DNA of 64,000 nucleotides from an uncultured Victivallales bacterium. GTDB taxonomy: Bacteria > Verrucomicrobiota > Lentisphaeria > Victivallales > UBA1829. The first letter of the stretch is position 1. Each line of letters starts with the position of its first letter. Where the stretch lies: NCBI GenBank assembly GCA_944390795.1, contig CALXRI010000005.1, positions 20,842-84,841 of the forward strand. The letters are read 5' to 3'. The notes below the pieces were generated by a model. That model saw only the letters and a list, made by a program, of their open reading frames with translations. It had not been told where the DNA came from and ran no database searches. Below are positions 8,726 through 17,472 of this stretch, piece by piece. The position numbers were made by a program, and so were the translations under genes.

Positions 8726-9951
8726 TCCGCTTTCATTCGCCTGGCGCGCCTTGCAATTTCGGACCGGCTCCGGTACCAGTCAATGCCGATCAGAACGGCA
8801 AGGACAATAAAGCAGAACGGAACCAGAAAGAAGGAATGGCGCAGACCGCAGAAATCGCCGAGAATCCCCATGAGCGCGGTAAAGAATCCGCATCCGGGAA
8901 TGCCCGCGGCGGAGAGCAGAATGAAAAGCATGGTATTGTCGACCGTCATCCGCGTGCTGCAGTAGCTCTGGACGCTCGGCCAGAACGGCCCGGTTGCAAT
9001 CCCGGTGAAAAAGAGGAGGATAAAAAGCATCGCAAGCGATTCCAGAAACGGGAAAAAGAGACTGATCGCGGTCGCCGCCAGAGCGGTGTAAACCAGAAAC
9101 TCCTTCAGTTTCTTCTGGCGGATCAGGATTCCGCCGCCCATGCGCCCGACAATCATGCCTCCGGCAAAGCACGCGGTCCCGATTCCGGCCGCCCATGCGG
9201 ATGCCGCGTATTCGACCTGAATGAAACTCGCGCACCAGAAGGTCAGGCAGAACTCGCCTCCTCCGGCGAAGAACATCGCCGCAAAAAACAGCCAGAACCG
9301 CGGAATCCGGACAATTTTCCAGAAATCCCCGCAGACCGCCGCCCAGCTTTTGAGCTCCCCGCACTCCGGGTAAGGATGTTTCCGGCTCGGGAACAGAAGC
9401 AGAAGTGCCGGAAGCAGTCCCAGAATTCCGCAGGCCCCCACAAGATAACGCCAGTTCACACCGTTTGCAAGAAGGGCGCCCGCGATCAGCACGACGGAAA
9501 CCACGCCCACGGACCAGAAGGAATGGGTGAAGTTGATGTAGCGCCCCGGTTCGTCCTCATGCAGATCCTGAACGAAAGGAGTCGCAAGCCCTTCGATAAT
9601 GCCTTCGCCGAATCCCGCAATCATCAAGGCGAAAAACAAAATCCCGTAAACCGGCGAAAACGCGGCCAGCAGAATGCCGAGCGCCATGCAGAGCATGGCA
9701 AAGCCAAGCGACTTGCATTTGCCCCAGCTTCCGGAGAAAAATCCGCATAAGATCAGGGCGATCACCATCGGGACGGCCCGTCCGAGCTGCAGAATGCCCC
9801 CAAGGCCCATTCCGCCTTCCGTCAGGGGGAACTGCAGGTCGCCGGCGATCGGAACCAGCGACACGGGAATGATGATGGAGCACATCGCATAGGATATGAA
9901 ACAGAGAAAAGCCGCATAGTCATAACGCCCGAATTTCAGTTTGCCTGCCAT
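8716..9951 (-). CDS. MFS transporter
   Basis: This is an inner-membrane carrier of the major facilitator superfamily. The 411 aa hold about twelve hydrophobic segments, starting with YDYAAFLCFISYAMCSIIIPVSLVPIAG, with a charged loop between the halves near residue 185. Helix patterns such as FAGGMIVGRMGGG match the repeated loop motif of MFS proteins. The frame is open 84 codons further upstream, but MAGKLKFGRYDY is preceded by AAGGTG at good spacing and by a 17-bp-spacer promoter. The substrate is unknown; sugar or sugar-acid uptake would fit the family and the gut setting, but that is a guess. Confidence 0.85.
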   Translation of the reverse strand: MAGKLKFGRYDYAAFLCFISYAMCSIIIPVSLVPIAGDLQFPLTEGGMGLGGILQLGRAVPMVIALILCGFFSGSWGKCKSLGFAMLCMALGILLAAFSPVYGILFFALMIAGFGEGIIEGLATPFVQDLHEDEPGRYINFTHSFWSVGVVSVVLIAGALLANGVNWRYLVGACGILGLLPALLLLFPSRKHPYPECGELKSWAAVCGDFWKIVRIPRFWLFFAAMFFAGGGEFCLTFWCASFIQVEYAASAWAAGIGTACFAGGMIVGRMGGGILIRQKKLKEFLVYTALAATAISLFFPFLESLAMLFILLFFTGIATGPFWPSVQSYCSTRMTVDNTMLFILLSAAGIPGCGFFTALMGILGDFCGLRHSFFLVPFCFIVLAVLIGIDWYRSRSEIARRARRMKAENS

Positions 9952-9994
9952 GATTTCACCTTGTTTGTTTCCGCCGGTTGCAAAAATCTGCGTA

Positions 9995-10023
9995 ATTGTA
10001 CCATGAAAGCGTCTCAAATACAA
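9995..10023 (-). promoter_or_regulatory. Promoter of the MFS transporter
   Basis: On the minus strand TTGTAT (-35), a 17-bp spacer and TACAAT (-10) lie about 45 bp before the ATG. Confidence 0.6.
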
Positions 10024-10183
10024 GAGCGGAACCGGGCAAATCCGTTTTCTTTTTCCCCGTTTCATGCGCACGGCCATGCGGATTCCATTCCTGACCGGCA
10101 CGGGGGGGAAAACCGGAGATGTCCGCCGGAGACCGCCGGAATCCATGAGATGCGCAAAAACAGCTCCCCGCATTCGTTTTCCA

Positions 10184-10211
10184 TTGCAAAATCGCCGGAT
10201 CATGATATTGT
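10184..10211 (+). promoter_or_regulatory. Promoter of the ketopantoate reductase-like gene
   Basis: TTGCAA, a 16-bp spacer and TATTGT are placed about 31 bp before the ATG at 10243. Confidence 0.5.
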
Positions 10212-10242
10212 AACGGAAGGAAAGAAGACGGAAGGGGAAAAA

Positions 10243-11172
10243 ATGAAAAACGTGAGGATTCTGACGGTCGGCGCCGGAGCGGTCGGCGCATATTTCACAG
10301 GGCGTCTCGCCCAGGCGGGAGCGGAAGTTTCAGTTGTCGTTCGCTCCGATTATGACGCGGTGCGTGCAAACGGTTTTGAAATCCTCAGCACGGCAGGCGA
10401 TTTTCATTTTCAGCCCCATGGCGTCTACCGTTCCGCGGAGGAATATCCGGGCAAGGCGGATTACGTGTTTCTGACCTCCAAGTTTTTTCCTGAAACGGAC
10501 GAGGCGTCCATGCTTCGCGGCGCGATGGGAAACCCCGGAACCGCGCTGGTGCTGATCCAGAACGGAATCGGGATCGAGGACAAACTTGCGGCGGCGTTTC
10601 CGGATCATGAGATTCTGAGTTCGATTGCCTATATCGGAGCAACCCGTCTGAAACCGGGAACGGTGCAGCAGAAAGGTGCGTCCGAGCTGAAATTCGGCCG
10701 CTTCGGAGGAGGAGAGTCCGCGGCGGGGTGCCGTCTCGAGGCGCTCTTTTCCGAAACCATCGGCGTCCAGGCCGCATTTGTGGAGAATATCGCCTGGTTC
10801 CGCTGGAGCAAACTGCTCTGGAACCTGCCCTACAATCCGGTATCGGTGCTCGGCGGCGGGCTGGACACCAGCCGGATGACGGACCGCGGGCCGCTGGAGG
10901 CCCTGACGCGCGCCCTGATGGAGGAGGTCCGGCTTGTCGCCGCCGCGGAAGGCGTCGATCTGCCGGAATCGCTGGTCGATCAGAATGTTGAGTTCACCCG
11001 CAATTTCCCGCCCTACAAAACCAGCATGCTGGTCGATTTCGAAGCGGGCAGACGCATGGAGGTCGAGGCGATTCTCGGAAATGTCTGTCGCCTTGCCGAA
11101 AAGCATCGTCTCAAAGTGCCCTGCATGCAGACCTGCTACGCGCTTCTTTCCGCCGTTGCGGAAAAACGGTGA
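10243..11172 (+). CDS. 2-dehydropantoate 2-reductase family protein (PanE-like)
   Basis: This is an NADPH-dependent reductase of the ketopantoate reductase family. The true PanE makes pantoate for coenzyme A; relatives act on other 2-keto acids. The N-terminus has the nucleotide-binding loop VGAGAVGAYFTGRLAQAG. The QNGIGIEDKLAAAF region and the catalytic-Lys segment RWSKLLWNLPYNP (near residues 185-198) are intact. The C-terminal helical domain ends with VEAILGNVCRLAEKH, typical of the family. The 309 aa are normal. The frame is open far upstream, but the ATG at 10243 has a GAAGGGG ribosome site and its own promoter. No other pantothenate genes are nearby. Confidence 0.85.
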   Translation: MKNVRILTVGAGAVGAYFTGRLAQAGAEVSVVVRSDYDAVRANGFEILSTAGDFHFQPHGVYRSAEEYPGKADYVFLTSKFFPETDEASMLRGAMGNPGTALVLIQNGIGIEDKLAAAFPDHEILSSIAYIGATRLKPGTVQQKGASELKFGRFGGGESAAGCRLEALFSETIGVQAAFVENIAWFRWSKLLWNLPYNPVSVLGGGLDTSRMTDRGPLEALTRALMEEVRLVAAAEGVDLPESLVDQNVEFTRNFPPYKTSMLVDFEAGRRMEVEAILGNVCRLAEKHRLKVPCMQTCYALLSAVAEKR

Positions 11173-11197
11173 ATTTTCTGCCGCGTCCGCCGTCTTC

Positions 11198-11213
11198 TTT
11201 CCGCGCGCGGAAA
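11198..11213. repeat. 16-bp perfect palindrome
   Basis: TTTCCGCG is followed directly by its reverse complement, just after the PanE-like stop. It may be a weak terminator hairpin. The rest of the 248-bp gap (11173-11420) holds the operator-like repeat and promoter listed separately. Confidence 0.4.
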
Positions 11214-11285
11214 CACTTCCGGACAGGTCGGCCGGTCCGTTTTTCCCTTTCATCCTGTTGTCTTGTGCAATCCGGCATGGAAAAT

Positions 11286-11309
11286 ATAGCGGTATAGCGT
11301 TCCCGCTAT
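11286..11309. promoter_or_regulatory. Inverted repeat upstream of the 11.4-kb operon (possible operator)
   Basis: ATAGCGG and CCGCTAT form a perfect 7-bp inverted repeat with a 10-bp spacer that itself repeats TATAGCG. It lies about 50 bp upstream of the -35 element at 11359, a position suited to an activator or repressor dimer. Confidence 0.4.
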
Positions 11310-11358
11310 CTTTCATGGAAAAGATGAAAATCATTTGATTTTTTTCAAGGGGAAAAAC

Positions 11359-11387
11359 TTGATTCGATTCTTTCCGCGGCATATATT
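11359..11387 (+). promoter_or_regulatory. Promoter of the 11.4-13.3 kb operon
   Basis: TTGATT (-35), a 17-bp spacer and TATATT (-10, 11382-11387) lie about 33 bp before the ATG. Confidence 0.65.
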
Positions 11388-11420
11388 CAACATGACGGAC
11401 ACAAAAAAGGGAGAACTACC

Positions 11421-12443
11421 ATGCTCACGGAAAAAATCAGAAAAGTGGATGTGAATGTCAAGGGTCTCAGAAGCGCCGACGGCACCGTATACCTTTCGCC
11501 GGGCCTGCAGGGGCGGATCTTCTGTTCGATCGGGGACACGCTGATCCACAAACTGGATTTCGCAATGGCGGCGAACCCCTCCGACGACTTCAACAATATC
11601 GGCGGAAACTCGCTGTGGCCCGCTCCCGAGGGCGGCGCATATGCATTCAATTATCCGCACGGGGAGTGGACGGTGCAGGACGGCATCAACAAGGTCTGTC
11701 CCGAACTGACCATGCTTTCCGCAACGGACGCGGTCATGGTCAAAAACATCGCGCTCGTCAATGCAAAGGGAATCAACGTGGAACTCGAATACCGTCGCGA
11801 AGTCCACGCAAACGACATTTCCGCGCTCGCGCGGAGCTGTCTCGTGAAAGGAGTCTCCTACACTGCGACGGACACCTTCACCGCACGGAACGACTATCCG
11901 GTGAAGGACGTGCTTCTGAACGCCTGGACGCTCGAGCAGTTCCCCGGAGCGGAAGGAATCGTCGCATTCGGAAAGTTCGACTGCACGGATGCATCAAAGG
12001 TCGTTAACGACGATTTCTACGGCAATCCCCTTTCCCGCATTTCATTTTCCGGGAATCTGTTCCTCTTCCGTCTCGGAGGTCCGGACCGGCTTCAGATCGG
12101 AATCCGCCGGGAATGCCGCCCGGAGCTGATCGGCGCATATGATCCGGCAAGGGAGATCCTCATCATCCGGAAAACAAAACCCCGTGCGGGAAAATACATC
12201 AATATCGCCGACAACGAACAGAAAAACGGTCCCTTCTCGACCGAGGATCTCTTCAGTGTCTTCAACGGCGCAAGCCTGAATTTCTTTGAACTGGAAACCA
12301 TCGGGCCGATGATTGAGAAAGACGGCCGATTCGACCATTCCACGGTTGTCTCCGACACCTTCATTTTCAAGGGTCCGAAGGAAAATCTCGCCGAACTTCT
12401 GGCAAAAGAGTACAACATCAATTCCAAGGAGATCATAAAATGA
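11421..12443 (+). CDS. Hypothetical protein, possibly a sugar-mutarotase-like beta-sandwich
   Basis: I do not firmly recognise this 340-aa protein. It has no signal peptide. The segment NIGGNSLWPAPEGGAYAFN near residues 58-76 resembles the G-G-x-x-x-W-x-A-P-E region of galactose-mutarotase-like folds such as DUF6786 proteins. The ending is beta-rich, with SDTFIFKGPKE. It is translationally coupled to the next gene (ATGA overlap), a polysaccharide deacetylase-family enzyme, so the pair probably acts on the same carbohydrate. The ribosome site AGGGAGA is strong. The promoter and a possible operator lie just upstream. Confidence 0.6.
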   Translation: MLTEKIRKVDVNVKGLRSADGTVYLSPGLQGRIFCSIGDTLIHKLDFAMAANPSDDFNNIGGNSLWPAPEGGAYAFNYPHGEWTVQDGINKVCPELTMLSATDAVMVKNIALVNAKGINVELEYRREVHANDISALARSCLVKGVSYTATDTFTARNDYPVKDVLLNAWTLEQFPGAEGIVAFGKFDCTDASKVVNDDFYGNPLSRISFSGNLFLFRLGGPDRLQIGIRRECRPELIGAYDPAREILIIRKTKPRAGKYINIADNEQKNGPFSTEDLFSVFNGASLNFFELETIGPMIEKDGRFDHSTVVSDTFIFKGPKENLAELLAKEYNINSKEIIK

Positions 12444-13318
12444 ACCAAATCAAAACAGTCTTCGGTTTCGACATGGAAACCGACATCGGAAGCTGGACCT
12501 CGTTCTACGAAGGCTTCAAGCACGGAACACCGCTGATTCTCGATCTGCTCAGGAAACATGACATCAAGGCAACCTTCTTCTTCACCGGTGACGCGGCGAA
12601 GAAGAATCCGGAAATCGTCCACATGGTGCGTGATGCCGGGCATGAAATCGGCTGTCATACGCTGTTCCACGAAACGATCGGCGATCCGCTCTTTGAAATC
12701 CCCGGCATGATGCCGCTGCTTCCCGAAGAGGTCGAGCACCGCATCGAGCTTGCCACGAAATGGGTGGAGGAAGTCGCCGGCGTGCATCCGACCGCATGGC
12801 GCTGCCCGCGTCTCTGGGGTTCCACGACCGTCGTCAATGCGCTGGAACGCCTCGGCTACAAGTCCGACGCCACCTATCCGATGTATTTCTACCGCGAACG
12901 CCTCACCCCGTATCATCCGTCGAAGGACGACTGGACGAAGGAAGGCGACATGAAAATCATTGAACTGCCGAACTTCGCGGACCTCTCCATGGAGTCCAAG
13001 GATCAGTACGGTCGCGACATGGACCAGTGGCCGCTCTGGCGCACCGAGTCCGCCGACGCGGTCATGGAGCACATCAGGGGCTATGTGAAGTTCTGCGAAC
13101 AGAAAAAAGTGGATCCCTTCCTCTGCTTCTACATGCATCCGTGGGAATTCTGGCCCATGCCGGAAGGCCTGATCCACTCCGGCGAAGGCGCGGTCCTGCC
13201 GGATCCCTTCATCGTGAAGAACTGCGGGCCCTATGCCGTGGAACAGCTGGATCTGCTGATTGAAAAGCTGAAGGCGGCGGGATCCGTCTTCACGACAGCC
13301 TCCGGCTGCCTCGACTGA
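12440..13318 (+). CDS. Polysaccharide deacetylase family protein (NodB fold)
   Basis: This is a metal-dependent carbohydrate deacetylase fold. The metal Asp segment is FGFDMETDIG near the start. The helix DLLRKHDIKATFFFTGDAAKKNPEIVHMV and the His-box IGCHTLFHE follow, as in NodB-domain enzymes. An arginine/proline segment HPTAWRCPRLWG lies near residue 115. Its 292 aa have no export signal, so it probably acts on intracellular sugars, possibly deacetylating one handled by its coupled partner. The substrate is not evident. The start overlaps the upstream stop by 4 bp, and a strong terminator follows. Confidence 0.85.
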   Translation: MNQIKTVFGFDMETDIGSWTSFYEGFKHGTPLILDLLRKHDIKATFFFTGDAAKKNPEIVHMVRDAGHEIGCHTLFHETIGDPLFEIPGMMPLLPEEVEHRIELATKWVEEVAGVHPTAWRCPRLWGSTTVVNALERLGYKSDATYPMYFYRERLTPYHPSKDDWTKEGDMKIIELPNFADLSMESKDQYGRDMDQWPLWRTESADAVMEHIRGYVKFCEQKKVDPFLCFYMHPWEFWPMPEGLIHSGEGAVLPDPFIVKNCGPYAVEQLDLLIEKLKAAGSVFTTASGCLD

Positions 13319-13336
13319 ACTGTCTGAAAACACCGC

Positions 13337-13388
13337 GGAGGATTCCCGGAACGTATCAACCCGTTCCGGGAATCCTCCATATTTTTTC
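13337..13388 (+). terminator. Strong intrinsic terminator
   Basis: A 17-bp perfect stem (13337-13353 with 13362-13378, 8-nt loop) is followed by ATATTTTTT. It ends the 11.4-13.3 kb operon before the convergent pot genes. Confidence 0.9.
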
Positions 13389-13438
13389 CGCGGTCGGCGA
13401 TGCCGGCGGGACACGGCTTTCCAAACCGGAGGCCGGAT

Positions 13439-14470
13439 TCAGTCTCCGCCGCTTTTAATCCTGTCCCATGCCGCGTTGTAGAGCCGCGTATCGACGCCGA
13501 GGTCAAGCGTCGGGCGCGCGGCGTCCCACTGCGCTTTCGAAGGATTGATGCTGGGTCTGTTCTTCAGCTCTTCCGGAAGAAGCTTGAGCGCTTCCGTGTT
13601 CGGACAGCGGTATTTCACGAATTTCATATTCTCCGCCGCGATTTCCGGACGGTGCATGAAGTTGATGAACGCATACGCCAGATCGACATTGGACGCGTCG
13701 GAGGGAATCACGAAGGTATCCGCCGTAAAAATATATCCCTCCTTCGGGAAGACAAATTCGATGTTCTCGTTTTCGTCCAGAGCCTGGAGCATGTCCCCGC
13801 TGTATGTCTGAATCAGCCAGAATTCGCCGGAGATCAGACTGCGCTTTGCCTCGTCCACATCGAATTTGGCAATATTCTTCCGCCATCGGATCACCAGATC
13901 CGCAGCCCTGGAGATTTCCGCCGGATTCCGGGTGTTCGGATCGAATCCGAGCGTAATCAGCGCCGCGCCGATCGCCTGGCGCGGATCGTTCAGGAGCACG
14001 CAGCGGCCCCTGATGTCATCCCGCTCGAACATGCGCCAGGAGGGCTCGAAGTTCCGGACCTTCTTTTTGTTGTAGCCGATCCCAGTGAAACTGACCAGAT
14101 ACGGAACGGAGTACTTCATCTCCGAATCGCGCACCTTCGACAGATAATCCGGATCGATGTATTTCAAATTCGGAAGGCGGCTTCTGTCCAGCTCGCGCAG
14201 CATCTTCTGGTCGTACATCATGTCCGTCATGTAAGTGGACGGCACGATCAGGTCATAACCCCCTCCCCCGGCCTTGAGCTTGGCATACATCGACTCGTTC
14301 GAATCGAAGAAATCCAGAGCGACGCGGCAGTTGAACTCCTTCTCGAATTTTTTCACGACCTCGGGCGAAATGTAATCCCCCCAGTTGTAGATGTACAGGA
14401 CGTTCCTGCCTCCGCAGGAAGCGAGAAGACCGGCCAGACAGAGCAGCGCAAACAGGAAAACTTTCCTCAT
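13439..14470 (-). CDS. potD: Spermidine/putrescine ABC transporter substrate-binding protein
   Basis: This is the binding protein of a polyamine importer. It is a lipoprotein: the signal MRKVFLFALLCLAGLLASC ends in an LLAS-C lipobox, so it would be tethered to the membrane facing the periplasm. The mature start NVLYIYNWGDYISPEVVKKFEKEF is the classic PotD/PotF motif. NESMYAKLKAGGGGYDLIVPSTYM matches ligand-pocket segments of the family. The 343 aa are typical. It is last in a four-gene leftward operon in which every junction overlaps by 4 bp, giving tight translational coupling. Putrescine or spermidine preference cannot be told. Confidence 0.93.
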   Translation of the reverse strand: MRKVFLFALLCLAGLLASCGGRNVLYIYNWGDYISPEVVKKFEKEFNCRVALDFFDSNESMYAKLKAGGGGYDLIVPSTYMTDMMYDQKMLRELDRSRLPNLKYIDPDYLSKVRDSEMKYSVPYLVSFTGIGYNKKKVRNFEPSWRMFERDDIRGRCVLLNDPRQAIGAALITLGFDPNTRNPAEISRAADLVIRWRKNIAKFDVDEAKRSLISGEFWLIQTYSGDMLQALDENENIEFVFPKEGYIFTADTFVIPSDASNVDLAYAFINFMHRPEIAAENMKFVKYRCPNTEALKLLPEELKNRPSINPSKAQWDAARPTLDLGVDTRLYNAAWDRIKSGGD

Positions 14471-15297
14471 TTCTTATCCTCCAGAAGTTTCTGCACGACA
14501 TACACCGTAAGGAACGTGACGATCAGCAGAATCACGGAAAGAGCGTTGATGACCGCCGGATTGCCGTGCTTCATCGATCCGTAAATGTAAATGGGAAGCG
14601 TCAGGGAACCCTTCCCCGCCACAAAAAACGTGATGCCATAATCGTCCAGAGAGAGCGTGAACGAAAGCAGCGCGCCCGCGAGAATGCCGGGCATGATCGC
14701 CGGCACCACGACCTTGAAGAATGCCTGAAACTTGTTGGCGCCAAGGTCGAGCGCCGCCTCGTAAAGCGAGAAGTCGAAGTCCTGCAGGCGCCCCAGCACA
14801 ACCATCGCGACATAGCTCAGGCAGAAGGTGATGTGCGCAATGATGATCGTCGTGATCCCGAGGTTCATCCGGATGCCGAGCGTCTGGCGCAGCAGCGGAT
14901 TGACCCAGGCGAACAGGAGAACGAACAGCAGAAGCATGCTGATTCCCCGCAGGATGTCCGGCACAATCAGCGGCAGATAGACCAGCATGTAGTGAGTCTT
15001 CTGAAGACGGTTGCGGTAACGGTGCAGCGCAAAGGCGCAGAGCGTCCCGAGCACGGTCGCCGCGACGGTCGCGATCGAGGCGATGACAAGCGTGTTGCGC
15101 AGCGCCTCCCAGATCCGCGAATCGGAAAAAAGCTGCTGATACCACTGAAGCGTGAATCCTTTCCAGACGCCGCCGCCCTTGCTCCGGTTGAAGGAGTTGA
15201 CCGCGACCACCAGAAGCGGGATATAAAAGAAAACAATCGTCGCCCACGTGACGAATTTCGGGAAGAAACTGCGCTTTGTCAGGTAATGATCCTTCAT
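14467..15297 (-). CDS. potC: Polyamine ABC transporter permease PotC
   Basis: This is the second transmembrane subunit of the polyamine importer. The 276 aa have six hydrophobic segments beginning WATIVFFYIPLLVVAVNSFN. The permease coupling loop reads YEAALDLGANKFQAFFKVVVPAIMPGI, the EAA motif that docks on PotA. The start overlaps the potB stop by 4 bp, and the end overlaps potD in the same way. The order ATPase, permease, permease, binding protein is the usual potABCD arrangement. Confidence 0.93.
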   Translation of the reverse strand: MKDHYLTKRSFFPKFVTWATIVFFYIPLLVVAVNSFNRSKGGGVWKGFTLQWYQQLFSDSRIWEALRNTLVIASIATVAATVLGTLCAFALHRYRNRLQKTHYMLVYLPLIVPDILRGISMLLLFVLLFAWVNPLLRQTLGIRMNLGITTIIIAHITFCLSYVAMVVLGRLQDFDFSLYEAALDLGANKFQAFFKVVVPAIMPGILAGALLSFTLSLDDYGITFFVAGKGSLTLPIYIYGSMKHGNPAVINALSVILLIVTFLTVYVVQKLLEDKK

Positions 15298-16184
15298 TTC
15301 TGCTTCACTCCCCGGGAATGGCGCGTCCCCGTGATGGATTTCCGGGAACCGGTGAAAAAGACGACGAAGAAAATCGGAATCATGACCACGAACATCAGAA
15401 GCGCGGAAAGAGCGCTCGCATGCGGTAGATTGCGGTCGATGAATGTCCGCTGCGCAATCTTGTCGCCGATGAGCTCACTTGCCGTCCCCCCGACGAGATC
15501 CGGAATCAGATAGGCGCCGAGCGCCGGGATCAGTACGACAATGACGGCGGTCCATATGCCGCGGCTGATCCCCGGAAGGAAAACGCGGTAAAACGCCTGA
15601 AGCCGGGTCGCCCCGAGATCCTGCGCCGCATCGATCAGAGAAAAATCGAATTTCTCCGCCGCGGCATAGACGGGAAGGATCGCAAACGGCAGATAGGAAT
15701 ACACCATCACGGCAAGCACCGCCCACGGATTGTAGAGAAGTGTCGCGTCCGGTTTCAGAAGCCCGAGGAATGTGAGGAAATGCGCCAGAGGTCCTTCCGC
15801 GTGAAGAAGCACCTTCCAGGCGAAAATGCGAATCAGGAAGTTGGTCCAGAACGGGATGATGATGAGCAGCAGAAGCAGATCGCGCAGCTTCCTGGAAACA
15901 CGTGCCAGATAGTATCCGAGCGGAAGGGCGATCAGAATCGAGATTGCGGTCGATCCGATGCCGAGGAGAAGCGTCCGGACAACGATTTCCGGATAGTTCG
16001 GGTTCGAGAGGTCGCGAATGGTCTGCAGCGTCCATCCGGACCCGATGCCGCCCCAGGGATCCACGGGCTTGAACGCCATCAGGAAAACAATCACGGTCGG
16101 GATGACGAACCAGAGAATCAGCCAGATCATCGACGGCGCGGTCAGACAGAGTTCATTCAGTTTTTTCGCTGTGGAGGTTTTCAT
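15294..16184 (-). CDS. potB: Polyamine ABC transporter permease PotB
   Basis: This is the first transmembrane subunit of the polyamine importer. The 296 aa have six membrane segments, starting with SMIWLILWFVIPTVIVFLMAF. The coupling loop IDAAQDLGATRLQAFYRVFLPGISRG is the EAA motif. It overlaps potA and potC by 4 bp on either side. The family is clear from both the EAA loop and the operon position. Confidence 0.93.
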   Translation of the reverse strand: MKTSTAKKLNELCLTAPSMIWLILWFVIPTVIVFLMAFKPVDPWGGIGSGWTLQTIRDLSNPNYPEIVVRTLLLGIGSTAISILIALPLGYYLARVSRKLRDLLLLLIIIPFWTNFLIRIFAWKVLLHAEGPLAHFLTFLGLLKPDATLLYNPWAVLAVMVYSYLPFAILPVYAAAEKFDFSLIDAAQDLGATRLQAFYRVFLPGISRGIWTAVIVVLIPALGAYLIPDLVGGTASELIGDKIAQRTFIDRNLPHASALSALLMFVVMIPIFFVVFFTGSRKSITGTRHSRGVKQK

Positions 16185-17320
16185 CTTCCGATGTCCGGAT
16201 GCATGACAAGCGATTCATCCGAAGGACGGTAGTCCTCGAGCATGTAGGCATTGTCCGCGTGCCAGGTGAGCCAGACGTCGTCCCGGTAGCGGATCTTGCG
16301 CTCCAGCGCGAACGACGCATGCTGTTTGACGACCGAGACAAGGCGCTCTCCGACCCGGATCCAGAGCCGCGTCTGCGCACCCAGATAGATCACATCCTCG
16401 ACCCGTCCCTGAAAGAGATTGGTCCGCGCAGGAAGATTCTCCGGCTTCTCCAGCGAAACCGAAAACTTTTCAGGACGGATGCTCAAATGTGCGCGCTCTC
16501 CTTCAGGCATCTTTTTGTCATTGAACACTTCCAGAGAGGGAAATCCGTCAATTTTCAGTATGCAGTAATCCCCGTGGACATCGCGGATCGTGCCTTCGAA
16601 AAAGTTGGTGTCGCCGATGAAGGCCGCCACGAAACTGTTTTTCGGGGCCTCGTAAACCTCGGTCGGCGTGCCCTCCTGTTCGACGATTCCCTGATGCAGA
16701 ACGGCAATATGATTGCTGATGCTCATCGCCTCCTGCTGGTCATGCGTCACATAAACGAAGGTAATTCCGACATCCTCGTGGATCGAGTCCAGCTCGACCA
16801 GCATCCGCTGGCGCAGCTTCAGATCCAGCGCGGCGAGCGGCTCGTCCAGCAGCAGGACTTTCGGACGGTTCACCAGGGCGCGGGCGATGGCAACACGCTG
16901 CTTCTGCCCGCCGCTGAGCTCGCGCGGCTTCTTGCCCGCGTGCTCGGACATCTGAATGAGCTCCAGATAGCGCTCCACCTCGCGCCGGATATGGTTTTTG
17001 TCCGCTTTCGCGATGCGGAGCGGAAAAGCGATGTTCTCCCATACGGTCATGTTCGGGAAGAGCGCGTAGTTCTGAAAGACGGTGTGGATGCCGCGCTTAT
17101 GCGGCGGCACCCGGGTGATGTCCTCGCCGTCCAGAATGATGCGTCCCTCATCGGGTTCCTCGAAGCCGCCGCAGATCCGCAGCAGAGTGCTTTTGCCGCA
17201 GCCGCTCGGTCCGAGAATGGAAAAAATCTCCCCCGCGCTGATGGAGAGGGAGACTTGATCGAGGACTTTCTGAACGCCGAAACTTTTACTGACGTTTTCG
17301 ATTCTGAGAATTTCAGCCAT
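16181..17320 (-). CDS. potA: Polyamine ABC transporter ATP-binding protein PotA
   Basis: This is the ATPase that powers polyamine import from the cytoplasmic face. The Walker A motif is GPSGCGKST near residues 38-46. The signature motif LSGGQKQRVAIARAL and Walker B VLLLDEPLAALD are complete, followed by the H-loop VTHDQQEA. A C-terminal TOBE-type regulatory domain covers about residues 240-379. It is the first gene of the operon. Upstream I see an A/T-rich stretch with TTGAAA but no well-spaced promoter, so the transcription start is unclear. Confidence 0.94.
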   Translation of the reverse strand: MAEILRIENVSKSFGVQKVLDQVSLSISAGEIFSILGPSGCGKSTLLRICGGFEEPDEGRIILDGEDITRVPPHKRGIHTVFQNYALFPNMTVWENIAFPLRIAKADKNHIRREVERYLELIQMSEHAGKKPRELSGGQKQRVAIARALVNRPKVLLLDEPLAALDLKLRQRMLVELDSIHEDVGITFVYVTHDQQEAMSISNHIAVLHQGIVEQEGTPTEVYEAPKNSFVAAFIGDTNFFEGTIRDVHGDYCILKIDGFPSLEVFNDKKMPEGERAHLSIRPEKFSVSLEKPENLPARTNLFQGRVEDVIYLGAQTRLWIRVGERLVSVVKQHASFALERKIRYRDDVWLTWHADNAYMLEDYRPSDESLVMHPDIGR

Positions 17321-17437
17321 ATGTTTTCCTGATTATTTCCAATGGCCTTTTAATCTATCACAGGATTGTTTCAAAAAAAGGTTTTTTTCAGAAGAAAAAG
17401 AGGATTTTTTCAATTTTTTTCAGGGCGGCGCATCGAT

Positions 17438-17458
17438 GCCGGGAGCGACGCTCCCGGC
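17438..17458 (-). terminator. 9-bp hairpin with 3-nt loop after the sodium symporter
   Basis: GCCGGGAGC and GCTCCCGGC flank a 3-nt loop, 15 bp beyond the symporter stop. No U-tract follows on the minus strand. The 3-nt loop resembles the units of the multi-hairpin repeats described elsewhere in this window. Confidence 0.5.
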
Positions 17459-17472
17459 GGGGGAAACGCGTT

